From the NCBI GenBank assembly GCA_013314715.1, contig JABUFC010000006.1, positions 1 to 64,000 of the forward strand: 64,000 nt of DNA. The letters run 5' to 3'. The notes below the pieces were generated by a model that did no database searches, was not told the origin of the DNA, and saw nothing but the letters and a program-made list of their open reading frames with translations. The translations under genes were made by a program, and so were the position numbers. This DNA comes from Bacteroidales bacterium. GTDB lineage: Bacteria > Bacteroidota > Bacteroidia > Bacteroidales > GWA2-32-17. How positions within the stretch are numbered: position 1 is the stretch's first letter; each line of letters opens with the position of its first letter. Shown here piece by piece: positions 16,864-25,871 of this stretch.

Positions 16864-17622
16864 TTATTTAGAATTAATTTGTTCGGTTGTTTTGCCAAAG
16901 CGACGTTCTCTTTTTTGAAAATCTATAATGGCATAGTAAAAGTCTTCTTTTGTAAATTCAGGCCATAGGGTTGGTGTAAAATATAATTCAGTATATGCTA
17001 ATTGATAAAGTAAGAAATTACTAATTCGATACTCTCCACTAGTTCTTATGAGCAAATCGGGATCGGGTATGGGATATGAATTAAGGTGTTGTTGAATAGT
17101 TTGGTCGGTAATATCTTCGGGTTGTAATTGGTTGTTTTTTATTTTATAAGCAATATTTTGAACCATATCTTTAATTTCCCATCGGGAGCTATAACTAAGC
17201 GCTAAGGTAAGGGTTAAACGTGAATTTGATGCTGTTTCGTTTATGGTTTTTGTTAATTTTTCATAAACCTTGGGTGGAAGTTGTGTCAAATTTCCAATAG
17301 CATTGAGTTTAATATTATTCTTATTAAGAGTAGGTAATTCTTTATTGATGGTTTCTACTAATAAATTCATTAACGCATTAACTTCGTCTTGTGGGCGGTT
17401 CCAGTTTTCAGTTGAAAATGCATATAAAGTAAGGTATGGAATACCAAGTTCAGCAGAAGCTTCGGTAACATTTCGAACCGATTCTGTACCTTTATTGTGT
17501 CCGAAAATTCTTGATAGTCCTTGTTTTTTTGCCCAACGTCCGTTACCATCCATAATAATGGCCACGTGTGTAGGAAGTTTATTTTTGTCTATTTGTTCTA
17601 ATAAATGATTACTCCCATGCAT
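16864..17622 (-). CDS. uppS: Isoprenyl transferase (undecaprenyl diphosphate synthase)
   Basis: 252 residues. MDGNGRWAKK at 24-33 carries the catalytic Asp, followed by GHNKGTESVRN, LTLYAFSTENWNRP, LSYSSRWEI and PDLLIRTSGEYRISNFLLYQLAYTELYF, all signature blocks of cis-prenyltransferases. The product, C55 undecaprenyl diphosphate, is the lipid carrier for peptidoglycan and surface glycans. The first 14 bases overlap the end of the upstream PorG-like gene, implying coupling. It sits between the PorG-like genes and bamA in an envelope operon. Confidence 0.95.
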   Translation of the reverse strand: MHGSNHLLEQIDKNKLPTHVAIIMDGNGRWAKKQGLSRIFGHNKGTESVRNVTEASAELGIPYLTLYAFSTENWNRPQDEVNALMNLLVETINKELPTLNKNNIKLNAIGNLTQLPPKVYEKLTKTINETASNSRLTLTLALSYSSRWEIKDMVQNIAYKIKNNQLQPEDITDQTIQQHLNSYPIPDPDLLIRTSGEYRISNFLLYQLAYTELYFTPTLWPEFTKEDFYYAIIDFQKRERRFGKTTEQINSK

Positions 17623-18319
17623 TGCAAATTTCCTCTGTTAATCTGATTTTATATGTTAAAAAGAATCCCAAAAAGGCATAATAATCTTTTTGATGATAAT
17701 ATGCTATTTGTTTGTTTAATAGATAATTATGTTCGGTGGTTGTGGTTGGTAGAGTTTTGTACCACGATAAATTATCTAAACCATCGGTGAATGTTTTTCG
17801 ATATGCCCATTCTATACCTACTCCGAGGCGAGGTGCTAAATTTGCTTTAAGTCCAATTCCAAAGGGTATGGCAGGTTGGTAAACATGGTCGGCGTATGAG
17901 GCTATTAAGAATGTAGCTCCTGTAAAAACGTAGGGTGTCCATTTTTTCTTTTTATCTCCTTGTCGATAGGGTAGAAAATTAAGTTCTAATTGGGCTGTTG
18001 TTTCAACTATGGGAGTTGAAAATTTTGCGTGTCGATAATGTTGGTATTGAAATTTTGAATTATCATCGTTACCTTTTAATCCGCCTGTAAAAATACCTCC
18101 TCGTATTGCCCAACGAGTATGAAAAGCATAGCGAATAAAGCCTCCATATGCAAATTGGGGTGAATATAATAGTTTCGATGTATTTATTTCGCCTTGATAA
18201 TAGGAGGTACCTGCATATAATCCAAAATCAAGATTTTGTTGAGCATGTATTGTTTTAATTTTTACAATACAACATAGTATAAGGGAGGTTACAATATATT
18301 TAATCTGTATGTTAGACAT
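17609..18319 (-). CDS. PorG-like (DUF6089) outer membrane protein, third of three
   Basis: 236 residues from ATG 18319. A GTG seven codons upstream would overlap the previous gene and is less likely. The signal peptide ends near HAQQ. The mature part NLDFGLYAGTSYYQGEINTSKL matches the family start (GxxxYxGEL), followed by alternating beta strands of an 8-stranded barrel. PorG of Porphyromonas is an outer membrane component linked to type IX secretion. It lacks the (G/S)GLPKF tail shared by the two upstream paralogues and instead ends TYKIRLTEEICNAWE, overlapping uppS by 14 bases. Confidence 0.75.
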   Translation of the reverse strand: MSNIQIKYIVTSLILCCIVKIKTIHAQQNLDFGLYAGTSYYQGEINTSKLLYSPQFAYGGFIRYAFHTRWAIRGGIFTGGLKGNDDNSKFQYQHYRHAKFSTPIVETTAQLELNFLPYRQGDKKKKWTPYVFTGATFLIASYADHVYQPAIPFGIGLKANLAPRLGVGIEWAYRKTFTDGLDNLSWYKTLPTTTTEHNYLLNKQIAYYHQKDYYAFLGFFLTYKIRLTEEICNAWE

Positions 18320-18320
18320 A

Positions 18321-19064
18321 TTAGAATTTAGGTAAACCACTTCGTGCGGTTTTTAATTTATAAGTAAATATTAGCGATATTGTTGCATAGGAGTCGCGAG
18401 CCTTAGAATGTATGTCTGAAAAACCATCGAGGTAATCGGTTGTTGTATAACGTTGTCCAAACTCAATACCTATGGTAGTTCTACGGTTAAAACCATATCT
18501 AAAACCAATTCCTATAGGTATTACAGCATTAAATTTACTAAAATGTTCGTTTTTATTTGTATGAAAATCTTTATTAGTAGTATGAGGATTAAAATAAATT
18601 CCTCCAACACCAATAAAAACGTAGGTGTTAATATACATGAGTTTAAATCGTCGTAAATTTTGAAAAGTATAGCGAGCTCCAAGTCGTTCTTTTAAAATGG
18701 AATATTCGCCTTGGATGGAAGGTTCAAAAAAACCGCTATAAAAACTTGCATTTCTGTTTCTACGTGGTTCGTATTCGGTATAGGTATCGCTGCCATTTAA
18801 TCGTCCGTAAATAAAATTTAATTTTAGTGCAAATTTTTCTTTAACTTTATAACGAATGCCAACAGCCAAGTTATATCTCGTACCACGTAAATCGATATCG
18901 CCTAAAAAATGGGTTCCGGGTTTATTGGCGCCTCCTAATTCTCCATAAAAGAGTGTTGGACCGCAAGATGCAAAAAGTTCATATCGTGTACGTTTCCAAC
19001 GTTGTGCTTCTATGGTGTTAATTAAAAGCAAAAAAGATATTATGATGAATCCAATTTTTTTCAT
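18321..19064 (-). CDS. PorG-like (DUF6089) outer membrane protein, second of three
   Basis: 247 residues. Signal peptide KKIGFIIISFLLLINTIEA, then QRWKRTRYELFASCGPTLFYGELGGAN, the family signature. Later strands include GIGFRYGFNRRTTIGIEFGQRYTTTDYLD, and it ends SLIFTYKLKTARSGLPKF. A small barrel in the outer membrane is predicted; the relation to type IX secretion is inferred from family. It abuts the upstream paralogue with no gap and precedes the third with 1 base between, so all three are one transcript. Confidence 0.8.
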   Translation of the reverse strand: MKKIGFIIISFLLLINTIEAQRWKRTRYELFASCGPTLFYGELGGANKPGTHFLGDIDLRGTRYNLAVGIRYKVKEKFALKLNFIYGRLNGSDTYTEYEPRRNRNASFYSGFFEPSIQGEYSILKERLGARYTFQNLRRFKLMYINTYVFIGVGGIYFNPHTTNKDFHTNKNEHFSKFNAVIPIGIGFRYGFNRRTTIGIEFGQRYTTTDYLDGFSDIHSKARDSYATISLIFTYKLKTARSGLPKF

Positions 19065-19970
19065 TTACCTAAATTTTGGTAGTCCTCCTCTGGTTGTATA
19101 AAGTTTATATGTTAAATTGAGAATAAGAAACATGTAAGCATCTTTATCTTTGGCATCGCCACGTTGTTGGTATGCGGCAGTTTGGTTGGGAAAAGTGTGG
19201 TCTGATGGATCGGCTAAATATGCAGCTACATCGCCTCGAGCTTCTCTTATCATTTGGTTGTCGAAATAGGTTGTGCTTACGTCGTCGATGTAATCTGAAA
19301 AAGTTTTTCTGGCTCCAAATTCTATACCAATATTAAGACGTCTGTTCAGTCCGTATTTGAATCCTATGCCATATGGTATGCACATACTTATTCTTGAATA
19401 TTTTTTACGTGTGGGAACTAAGCCTTGTCCTTCCGTTCCTAATGGTTGTAATGCATACCATTTACCATTGTACTTGTTTTTAGGATTAAAATAAATAACG
19501 CCAAATCCGACAAAAAAGTATGTATTGGTTTTAAATCCTTTAAGACCTCTAACACGACGAAGATTATAACGATGTCCTTGTTTTTCGCGAATTATAGAAT
19601 ATTCAAATTGGTTAGAAAATTCTGCTATTGGCGAGCGAAAAGCAAGATTTCGATAATGCCTAAATTGCTCATTAGTAAGTTTATCGTCACCTCTAAGCCA
19701 ACCATAACTTAGCATGGTTTTAGAAGATATGGTTTCGGTTATGCGGTAACGGATACCTATACTCAGTAATGGGCGGGTCATAGAAAACTCTAAATCACGA
19801 ACAAAATTGGTGCCCTCTTGATCGGCACCTCCTAATTCTCCTAAAAAATTGGTTGCTCCAAGACCATAAAAAACTTCATATCGCATTCTTTTCCATCGGG
19901 ATGAAGATTGTGAAAAAGTCAAATTTGACCATAAAGAAAATAAAAACAATATTAGTAATGCTCCTTTCAT
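19065..19970 (-). CDS. PorG-like (DUF6089) outer membrane protein, first of three
   Basis: 301 residues. Signal peptide KGALLILFLFSLWSNLTFS, then SRWKRMRYEVFYGLGATNFLGELGGADQEG, closely matching its neighbour. Conserved GIGFKYGLNRRLNIGIEFGARKTFSDYIDDVSTTY and the tail TRGGLPKFR are present. It is longer than the paralogues through loops near 200-215 and 250-275. It is the first gene after a strong promoter (20000-20030), so it probably opens the porG-uppS-bamA-ompH transcription unit. Type IX secretion involvement is inferred. Confidence 0.8.
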   Translation of the reverse strand: MKGALLILFLFSLWSNLTFSQSSSRWKRMRYEVFYGLGATNFLGELGGADQEGTNFVRDLEFSMTRPLLSIGIRYRITETISSKTMLSYGWLRGDDKLTNEQFRHYRNLAFRSPIAEFSNQFEYSIIREKQGHRYNLRRVRGLKGFKTNTYFFVGFGVIYFNPKNKYNGKWYALQPLGTEGQGLVPTRKKYSRISMCIPYGIGFKYGLNRRLNIGIEFGARKTFSDYIDDVSTTYFDNQMIREARGDVAAYLADPSDHTFPNQTAAYQQRGDAKDKDAYMFLILNLTYKLYTTRGGLPKFR

Positions 19971-19999
19971 GGAGATTATGAAGTTTCAAAATTTGAAGT

Positions 20000-20030
20000 C
20001 AAAAATATATATTTTAAATTTTATTACAAA
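20000..20030 (-). promoter_or_regulatory. Promoter of the porG-like/uppS/bamA/ompH operon
   Basis: On the minus strand TTTTG (CAA complement at 20027-20029) is followed by 19 bases and TATTTTTG (complement at 20000-20007). This fits both halves of the Bacteroidota sigma-ABfr promoter. It lies 30 bases upstream of the first PorG-like start codon. Confidence 0.65.
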
Positions 20031-20070
20031 AGATTTGGTAAAAAAATACTTGAATTTTTATCAAAATAAA

Positions 20071-20958
20071 TTAATTACGTTTATCAAGTCCCCACATTAA
20101 TTTGTTTTTCAAAGTGTTAAAAAAATTGTATTCAGGACAATGGAGTAAATTGGTTTCTATATCCGCTTTTGAGATAGTAAAAGTAGCATTTATCGGAACT
20201 GATGTTGATTTATGATCTAATGATATCATGCAATGATCAGATCTACCAGTTACTTTAAGGGTTATAATACAAGAATCTGGAACAATAAGTGGTCTGACAT
20301 TAAGATTATGTACGGCAATAGGAGTAATAACAAAGCTTTTAGAGTCGGGGTGAATAATGGGACCTCCCGCCGATAATGAATATGCTGTACTACCAGTAGG
20401 AGTTGCAATTATAATACCATCGGCCCAATAAGTATTTACATGAATTCCATTTATGAGCAAATCGATAGTAATCATTGAAGAAGAATACATTTTGTGAATT
20501 GTAAATTCATTTAGGGCATAGTCGAAATCTGTTTTGTTGTTTTCTGTTTCGAGCTTAAGCATCGTTCGTTTATCTATCGAATATTTGCCTCTAAAAATAT
20601 ATTGTAGAGCATTGTCTATATCATTAAAGTTTAAATTTGCCAAAAATCCTAATCGACCTGTATTTATACCCAAAATGGGAATGTTTTTGTTTTTTACTAA
20701 ATGAACTGCTTCTAAAAGTGTACCATCGCCACCAATTACGATTAACAAGTGGATGGGACGTTTAATTTCGTCTAATTGACGATATGAAAATAATTTGCTG
20801 CGTTCGATATTTATTAAATCTTCTTTATCAATATTTTGGAAAAATGCATCATGTATAAAAATATCTTTGTTAAATTTTTGAATAGCATTGATAACGCTTA
20901 AAATATCTTTGATAGAGGATTTTAAATGTAAATTAAAATATAATAAAATTGTATTCAT
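20071..20958 (-). CDS. nadK: NAD kinase
   Basis: 295 residues. GGDGT at 76-80 is the family's catalytic and ATP-binding motif. NTGRLGFLAN follows, then the ALNEF block and the ADGIIIATPTGSTAYSLSAGGPI segment, both diagnostic. It phosphorylates NAD to NADP in the cytoplasm, the sole source of NADP. It begins 3 bases after the barrel-protein gene and is separated by 100 bases with a promoter from the PorG-like genes. Complete, with normal length. Confidence 0.96.
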   Translation of the reverse strand: MNTILLYFNLHLKSSIKDILSVINAIQKFNKDIFIHDAFFQNIDKEDLINIERSKLFSYRQLDEIKRPIHLLIVIGGDGTLLEAVHLVKNKNIPILGINTGRLGFLANLNFNDIDNALQYIFRGKYSIDKRTMLKLETENNKTDFDYALNEFTIHKMYSSSMITIDLLINGIHVNTYWADGIIIATPTGSTAYSLSAGGPIIHPDSKSFVITPIAVHNLNVRPLIVPDSCIITLKVTGRSDHCMISLDHKSTSVPINATFTISKADIETNLLHCPEYNFFNTLKNKLMWGLDKRN

Positions 20959-20961
20959 AAT

Positions 20962-22326
20962 TTATATAAATGTTGAAAAATGAAAAAATATTCCTTTTTG
21001 TTTAAAATTATTAAATGAAAATTCTGTTCTGAATGCAATGTCATAGTAGGTAACAAAGTCTATGCCTATACCGTAGCCATACAACCATTGATTGGTAAGT
21101 GGTTCGTTGTATTCGTTTACAACATAACCGGCGTCGCCATTGAGGGATAAATAGAATGCATAATGAAATTTTGCAAATCGTTCGTTTTTTAGTTTGTATA
21201 TATTTTTGATATGAGGTTTGATTATTTGAAAGCGTATGCTATTAGAACTTAATATAAAGCCTTTGCCATCGATAACGTATAATTCAAAACCACGTGGATA
21301 GGTATTGTAACCAAAGGCTTTGGAAAATAAATATGATTTTTCGTCTATTGTTTTGTAGGAAAATGTTAGACCGTGTGCATTGAAAATTCTTGATTTAACT
21401 TGATAAAAAAGTGCTGTTTTTATATATGTTGTTGTTATATTAGTATTTTTTATACCTAATCCATCTATTGTTATATCTGGATTGATAAGAAAGCCTTTGA
21501 GTGGATACGATACTGAATTCGTTTTATCGAATAAAAAAGAGTAATTAATGGACGGATATTCAAGATGTTTTAGATTATGGTATATAAAATTGTTATTTAA
21601 TACATATAAACTGTCGTGAATACTATAACTGCTGTATGATATTTGAACTTGATGCCATGTATGAAGTTTGGGTCTATATGAAAAAGTAATGGAATAATCG
21701 GTATTAGTATAAAGGTATTGATTGCCAAATACATAAAGAGGCTTATTGTTTTCATTATTGTAAGCTACTTGTTTTTGACGATAATACAGTGTTTTTATTT
21801 CAATTCCCCAATAGGGACTTTGAAATATATGGGGTACGGTGTATGCAAATCCAAATTGTTCTCTAAAACCAAAGCGGGCAATAGCTCTAATGAGTTCGTC
21901 TCTTCCTCTAAAGTTTGCTTGAGCAATAAAAAAACCATAATTTATTTTATTATAATCTTTTTCATATATCCATGTATTCACATTTCGTGAAGCTTGTTCA
22001 AAAACAGGTATAGGCCATAAATACCAGCGTTCAGTTACTTGTATTAAAATATTTGTCTTTTCGTTTTGTGTATTGAGTGTATCGATATTAGCAAAATTAA
22101 AAAGAGAAGTTTTTAGTAAATTATTTTGAGCATTTTCAAATGTTTTCTTTAAATATGGCAGCCAAAGTGTATCACCTCTTTTAAAAGGAAGCTCACGTTC
22201 AATAATAAAAGGTTTTGTTTTTTTATTACCTTGTATAAAAATATCGTTTACTATGACATATTGACAAAATAATATATTAGCATATAATAAAAATAATGTA
22301 AATAATATTTGATATTTAAAATTCAT
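20962..22326 (-). CDS. TamA/BamA-like outer membrane protein with one POTRA domain
   Basis: 454 residues. Signal peptide KYQILFTLFLLYANILFC, then a single POTRA-like domain (VIVNDIFIQGNKKTKPFIIERELPFKRGDTL, ending ILIQVTERWYLWPIPVFE). An Omp85-type beta-barrel of about 330 residues follows with many aromatic-flanked strands and a terminal FHFSTFI. Small Omp85 proteins of this kind are common in Bacteroidota; their clients are not established. It is encoded 7 bases after the CBS protein and 3 bases before nadK. Confidence 0.75.
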   Translation of the reverse strand: MNFKYQILFTLFLLYANILFCQYVIVNDIFIQGNKKTKPFIIERELPFKRGDTLWLPYLKKTFENAQNNLLKTSLFNFANIDTLNTQNEKTNILIQVTERWYLWPIPVFEQASRNVNTWIYEKDYNKINYGFFIAQANFRGRDELIRAIARFGFREQFGFAYTVPHIFQSPYWGIEIKTLYYRQKQVAYNNENNKPLYVFGNQYLYTNTDYSITFSYRPKLHTWHQVQISYSSYSIHDSLYVLNNNFIYHNLKHLEYPSINYSFLFDKTNSVSYPLKGFLINPDITIDGLGIKNTNITTTYIKTALFYQVKSRIFNAHGLTFSYKTIDEKSYLFSKAFGYNTYPRGFELYVIDGKGFILSSNSIRFQIIKPHIKNIYKLKNERFAKFHYAFYLSLNGDAGYVVNEYNEPLTNQWLYGYGIGIDFVTYYDIAFRTEFSFNNFKQKGIFFHFSTFI

Positions 22327-22333
22327 TTAATAT

Positions 22334-22999
22334 TTAAATATTTAAATATCTTAAAAAGGAATCGAGTCTGTCTTGATAAAACTGATTTAAATCAGAGTTG
22401 TCCATAAAAGTATTTTTTATAATGTAATTATGACGATTTAACGAAGCAATGATTCTGCTAATATCGTCTTTATTAATTTTGATGGTAACATCGATTTGAG
22501 TAGTTTCTTCGCATGATGAAATGTATAAACTTATTATTTTTGCATCTTCACTTTCAACAATTTGGGCAAGTTCTACTAATGAATAATCGCGAATATTCAT
22601 TTCTAAAACTAAAATAGCACCTGTTTGTTCAATATTAGTAACTTTTGCTAAGCCCACTAATAGGTCGTGTAGGGTGATAACGCCTATAAATTCTTTTTTT
22701 TCATTCAAAACGGGTATTAACGTGAGTTTGTAACGTGCTACTTTTTCGGCAACTTCAAAAATATGTTGTTCAGCAAAAACATAAGGTGTAGATATTGATA
22801 ATGGATGGTTCCCGATGGGTTCTTCGGGAGTGTTTAGGTCGTAAATATCATTGTCGGAAATGAGTCCAAGTAGCTCTTTTTCGTTAACAATTGGAAGATG
22901 CGAAACACGTGCTATTTCCATCCATTGAAGCGCTTGCGTACCGGTATCGGAGGTCTTTAATGACGGTACTATTTCTGATATTAAATCTTTTGCAATCAT
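22334..22999 (-). CDS. CBS-domain protein
   Basis: 221 residues. Two CBS motifs occupy about 1-120: [42 protein letters not shown] and then [36 protein letters not shown]. An ACT-like C-terminal part ([27 protein letters not shown]) follows. CBS pairs bind adenine nucleotides and sense energy state. No enzymatic domain is attached, so a regulatory role is likely. Its start codon lies next to the -33 element of the divergent pdxJ promoter. Confidence 0.8.
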   Translation of the reverse strand: MIAKDLISEIVPSLKTSDTGTQALQWMEIARVSHLPIVNEKELLGLISDNDIYDLNTPEEPIGNHPLSISTPYVFAEQHIFEVAEKVARYKLTLIPVLNEKKEFIGVITLHDLLVGLAKVTNIEQTGAILVLEMNIRDYSLVELAQIVESEDAKIISLYISSCEETTQIDVTIKINKDDISRIIASLNRHNYIIKNTFMDNSDLNQFYQDRLDSFLRYLNI

Positions 23000-23030
23000 T
23001 TTGAAAAAATTAATTCTAACCCTACCTTTG
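23000..23030 (+). promoter_or_regulatory. Promoter of pdxJ
   Basis: TTTG at 23000-23003, a 19-base spacer, then TACCTTTG at 23023-23030 match the Bacteroidota TTTG/TAnnTTTG promoter. The pdxJ start codon follows 14 bases later. Confidence 0.7.
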
Positions 23031-23044
23031 CGTTAAAAAAAGTT

Positions 23045-23764
23045 ATGGTAAAGTTGAGCGTAAATATAAATAAAATTGCAACACTAAGGAATGCTCGTGG
23101 TGGAAATATTCCAAATGTTTTAAAAGCAGCCGTCGATTGCGAAAAATTTGGAGCACAAGGTATCACTGTACATCCTCGACCCGATGAACGCCATATACGA
23201 TATTCGGATGTATATGAAATAAAAAAAGCCATTACCGTTGAGTTTAACATAGAAGGTTATCCAAGCGAAAAATTTATTAAATTGGTGTGCGATGTTAAGC
23301 CTGCACAGGTTACTCTTGTTCCCGATCCACCCGATGCTCTTACCTCTAATGCTGGATGGAATATACAAAAAAATATGGATTTTTTAAAATCGGTAATTAA
23401 TATTTTTCAAAAGGAAGGAATTAGAACCTCCATATTTGTCGAAACTGACTTAGATAACATCCGTTTGGCAAAGAAAACAGGAACCGATCGTATAGAACTA
23501 TATACAGAACCTTATGCCTCTCAGTTTATTATCAATAAAGAAGAAGCTGTTTTGCCATTTGTTCGAGCTGCAAAAGTCGCATTAGAAGAAGGTTTAGGCA
23601 TCAATGCTGGTCATGATCTAAATTTAGATAATTTAGCATATTTTGTAGAAAAAGTCCCAGGATTACTCGAGGTTTCTATTGGGCATGCTCTTATTAGTGA
23701 TGCGCTTTATTTTGGATTGGAAAAAACAATAGAAATGTACCTTGCTCGTTTGAAAAAAAATTAA
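23045..23764 (+). CDS. pdxJ: Pyridoxine 5'-phosphate synthase
   Basis: 239 residues forming the PdxJ TIM barrel. [17 protein letters not shown] and [17 protein letters not shown] near the N-terminus, [29 protein letters not shown], then [24 protein letters not shown] and [12 protein letters not shown] cover the active-site loops. It condenses 1-deoxyxylulose 5-phosphate with 3-amino-2-oxopropyl phosphate in vitamin B6 synthesis. Complete. Its stop codon overlaps that of moaA by 4 bases in a tail-to-tail arrangement. Confidence 0.95.
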   Translation: MVKLSVNINKIATLRNARGGNIPNVLKAAVDCEKFGAQGITVHPRPDERHIRYSDVYEIKKAITVEFNIEGYPSEKFIKLVCDVKPAQVTLVPDPPDALTSNAGWNIQKNMDFLKSVINIFQKEGIRTSIFVETDLDNIRLAKKTGTDRIELYTEPYASQFIINKEEAVLPFVRAAKVALEEGLGINAGHDLNLDNLAYFVEKVPGLLEVSIGHALISDALYFGLEKTIEMYLARLKKN

Positions 23765-24567
23765 CCTCCTACATTATAAAAACCTCTGCTATTATTTATT
23801 TTTCCTGATTTGGGTTTTTCTTTTACAGCTTTAATGAGGGCTTCTTCGAAGCCCAATTGGCGGATGTTGTATTTCTGATTGCTAAAAAGGCAAGGCATAA
23901 GGTATCCGTCGGCTGTAAGCCGTAAACGGTTACAGGTAGCACAATGACCTCCTTCGCCACCTTCGACTTGACTAAAAGTCCCGTCCGAAAGATTCATCAT
24001 ATGGATGAATCGCACTTGGAAACCGTGTTTATAAGCAAATGCCGCAACTTCTTGAGCATCGGGTTCGTTTGAATGTTGTTTTATGACTACATTTAGCTTT
24101 ATTGGAAACAGACCCGCTTCTTTGGCGGCAAATATGCCTTTTAATACTTTATCAAGATTCCCAATTCGTGTAATTTGATTAAATTTTTCTTTATTTAAAG
24201 TATCTAAACTAATATTGATACGCTTTAGTCCAGCTTGTGCAAGTGGTTGAGCCAATTCTTCCAAAAAATATCCATTGGTTGTCATAGAAAGATCGTCAAT
24301 GCCCTTAATTTTACTAATCATTTCGGTAAGAGTAACAATTCCTTTTCTCACCAAGGGTTCACCTCCGGTAAGACGTACCTTATTTATTCCATATTTTGCA
24401 GCAATTTCGACAAAATGGGCAATTTCTTCAAAACGTAAAATATTTTCGTGTGGAATAAATTGTACACCTTCTTTGGGCATACAATAGGTACATCTAAAGT
24501 TACATTTATCGGTAACCGAAATGCGTAGATAGTTGATACGACGATTATATGAATCGAACAGTAACAT
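23761..24567 (-). CDS. moaA: GTP 3',8-cyclase MoaA, short form
   Basis: 268 residues; classical MoaA has about 330. The radical SAM CxxxCxxC is intact (CNFRCTYC, 22-29), as are [16 protein letters not shown] and RINISLDTL. The C-terminal cluster motif C-x2-C-x13-C ([18 protein letters not shown]) and the terminal double Gly (NVGG) are also present. About 50-60 residues that normally separate RFIxxMP from the second cluster are reduced to [16 protein letters not shown]. The enzyme starts molybdopterin synthesis from GTP. It overlaps moeA by 23 bases. A related short radical-SAM form occurs in other Bacteroidota, as far as I recall, so this is probably lineage-typical. Confidence 0.85.
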   Translation of the reverse strand: MLLFDSYNRRINYLRISVTDKCNFRCTYCMPKEGVQFIPHENILRFEEIAHFVEIAAKYGINKVRLTGGEPLVRKGIVTLTEMISKIKGIDDLSMTTNGYFLEELAQPLAQAGLKRINISLDTLNKEKFNQITRIGNLDKVLKGIFAAKEAGLFPIKLNVVIKQHSNEPDAQEVAAFAYKHGFQVRFIHMMNLSDGTFSQVEGGEGGHCATCNRLRLTADGYLMPCLFSNQKYNIRQLGFEEALIKAVKEKPKSGKINNSRGFYNVGG

Positions 24568-25717
24568 AGGTGTCTGTGGGAACTATTGTTGTATGTTGTG
24601 GAATAATAATGAATCCATGGGCTGAGTTTAAAGCAAACAAATGAGCCGAACCATGATATTCTACGGGGTAAACTTTATTGTCTTCAATTCTTACAGGAAT
24701 AAGGCTTGTACGTTCGGCTTTTTTGCGTCGATATTCGTGAGCTAATGGTAAAAAAGCTGTTTGAGGATGGTATGAGTGTCCCATTATCTTATAAATAAAG
24801 GGTTTTACAATTAATTCAAATTGCATAAACGATGAGACCGGATTACCTGGTAATCCAAAACAATATTGGTTACCTTTTCTTGCCATAAGTGTAGGTTTAC
24901 CAGGCTGTACAGCTATGGTGTGGAAAATAATATTAAAATTGAGTTGTTGGAGTGCTTGCGGTATAAAATCAAAATCGCCCATAGAAACACCGCCACTAAA
25001 AATTAGAATATCGCTTTGTTTTAACATTTTTTTTATGTGAAAGATGGTTTGGTCAATGTCGTCTGCTATGATACCGTTGTATGTCGTTTCAAGTCCAATT
25101 TTATTACATTGTGCTATGAGCTGATAAGCATTAGAATTACGTATTTGTACATCGTTAGGAGTATTTTCTGGCTCTATTAGTTCGCTTCCGGTTGATGATA
25201 TCGATATTTTGGGTTTTTGGAAGACTTTTATGGTTGTTTTACCAATGGTTGCAAGAGTAGCAATTTCTTGTGGACGTATAAGGGTGCCTTTATGTAAAAC
25301 TACTTCTCCATTTTTTACATCTTCTGAAGCAAATCGTATATTGGGTTTATTTTCGATATTTTTGATAATAACTTTTCCTTCTTGGTTAAGGCTGGTATCT
25401 TCAATTTTGGCGACATAATCAGCATTATCGGGTATACGTGCTCCTGTCATTATTTTTACACATTCACCATGTTTTAATTGAGCAATAGGACTACTACCAG
25501 CTTGCACCGTTTGAACAATAGTAAGTGGCAGGTTTGCATCTTCACGTCTAAGCGCATAACCATCCATTGCAGACTTGTTAAAAGGAGGAATATCAATATC
25601 AGATGTTATATCTTCGGCTAAAATTCGGTTAAGAGATTGGCGAAAATTTATTGGTTCTATTCCCAAAATACTAGCATTTTTCAATGCAAGTTCTATCGCT
25701 TTTTCGAGCTGTATCAT
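24545..25717 (-). CDS. moeA: Molybdopterin molybdenumtransferase MoeA
   Basis: 390 residues. The N-terminal domain has PPFNKSAMDGYAL (48-60) and VQAGSSP, KIMTGARIPDNAD. The central MoCF_biosynth domain has SSTGSELIEP, RNSNAYQL, FSGGVSMGDFDFI and LPGNPVSSFMQFEL. A C-terminal beta domain completes it. It inserts molybdate into adenylylated molybdopterin. First gene of the moeA-moaA pair, which supplies cofactor for the formate dehydrogenase encoded about 5 kb away. Confidence 0.93.
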   Translation of the reverse strand: MIQLEKAIELALKNASILGIEPINFRQSLNRILAEDITSDIDIPPFNKSAMDGYALRREDANLPLTIVQTVQAGSSPIAQLKHGECVKIMTGARIPDNADYVAKIEDTSLNQEGKVIIKNIENKPNIRFASEDVKNGEVVLHKGTLIRPQEIATLATIGKTTIKVFQKPKISISSTGSELIEPENTPNDVQIRNSNAYQLIAQCNKIGLETTYNGIIADDIDQTIFHIKKMLKQSDILIFSGGVSMGDFDFIPQALQQLNFNIIFHTIAVQPGKPTLMARKGNQYCFGLPGNPVSSFMQFELIVKPFIYKIMGHSYHPQTAFLPLAHEYRRKKAERTSLIPVRIEDNKVYPVEYHGSAHLFALNSAHGFIIIPQHTTIVPTDTYVTVRFI

Positions 25718-25727
25718 TTTTTTGTGG

Positions 25728-25735
25728 CAAAGATA
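25728..25735 (-). promoter_or_regulatory. Possible -7 element of moeA-moaA
   Basis: TATCTTTG on the minus strand, 10-18 bases before the moeA start codon, fits TAnnTTTG. A -33 TTG at the right distance is not evident. Confidence 0.35.
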
Positions 25736-25849
25736 TTTAATTTTAAACGAAAAAATGAAGATGTAGTTGTTTGAATAAATGTTAAAAAATAAAGAAATAT
25801 TTGTTTATAACTTATAAATTAGCGGTGTTTAATCAATATGAAAATTAGA

Positions 25850-25857
25850 TAGATTTG
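25850..25857 (+). promoter_or_regulatory. Possible -7 element of gpsA-pgi
   Basis: TAGATTTG ends 14 bases before the gpsA start codon and matches TAnnTTTG. The -33 region (TGTTTAA) is weak. Confidence 0.35.
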
Positions 25858-25871
25858 TAACCAAAAAATAT

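Noticed and set aside
17609-18340. GTG start for the third PorG-like protein
   Set aside because: It would overlap the upstream gene by 20 bases and place extra residues before a good signal peptide that begins at ATG 18319.
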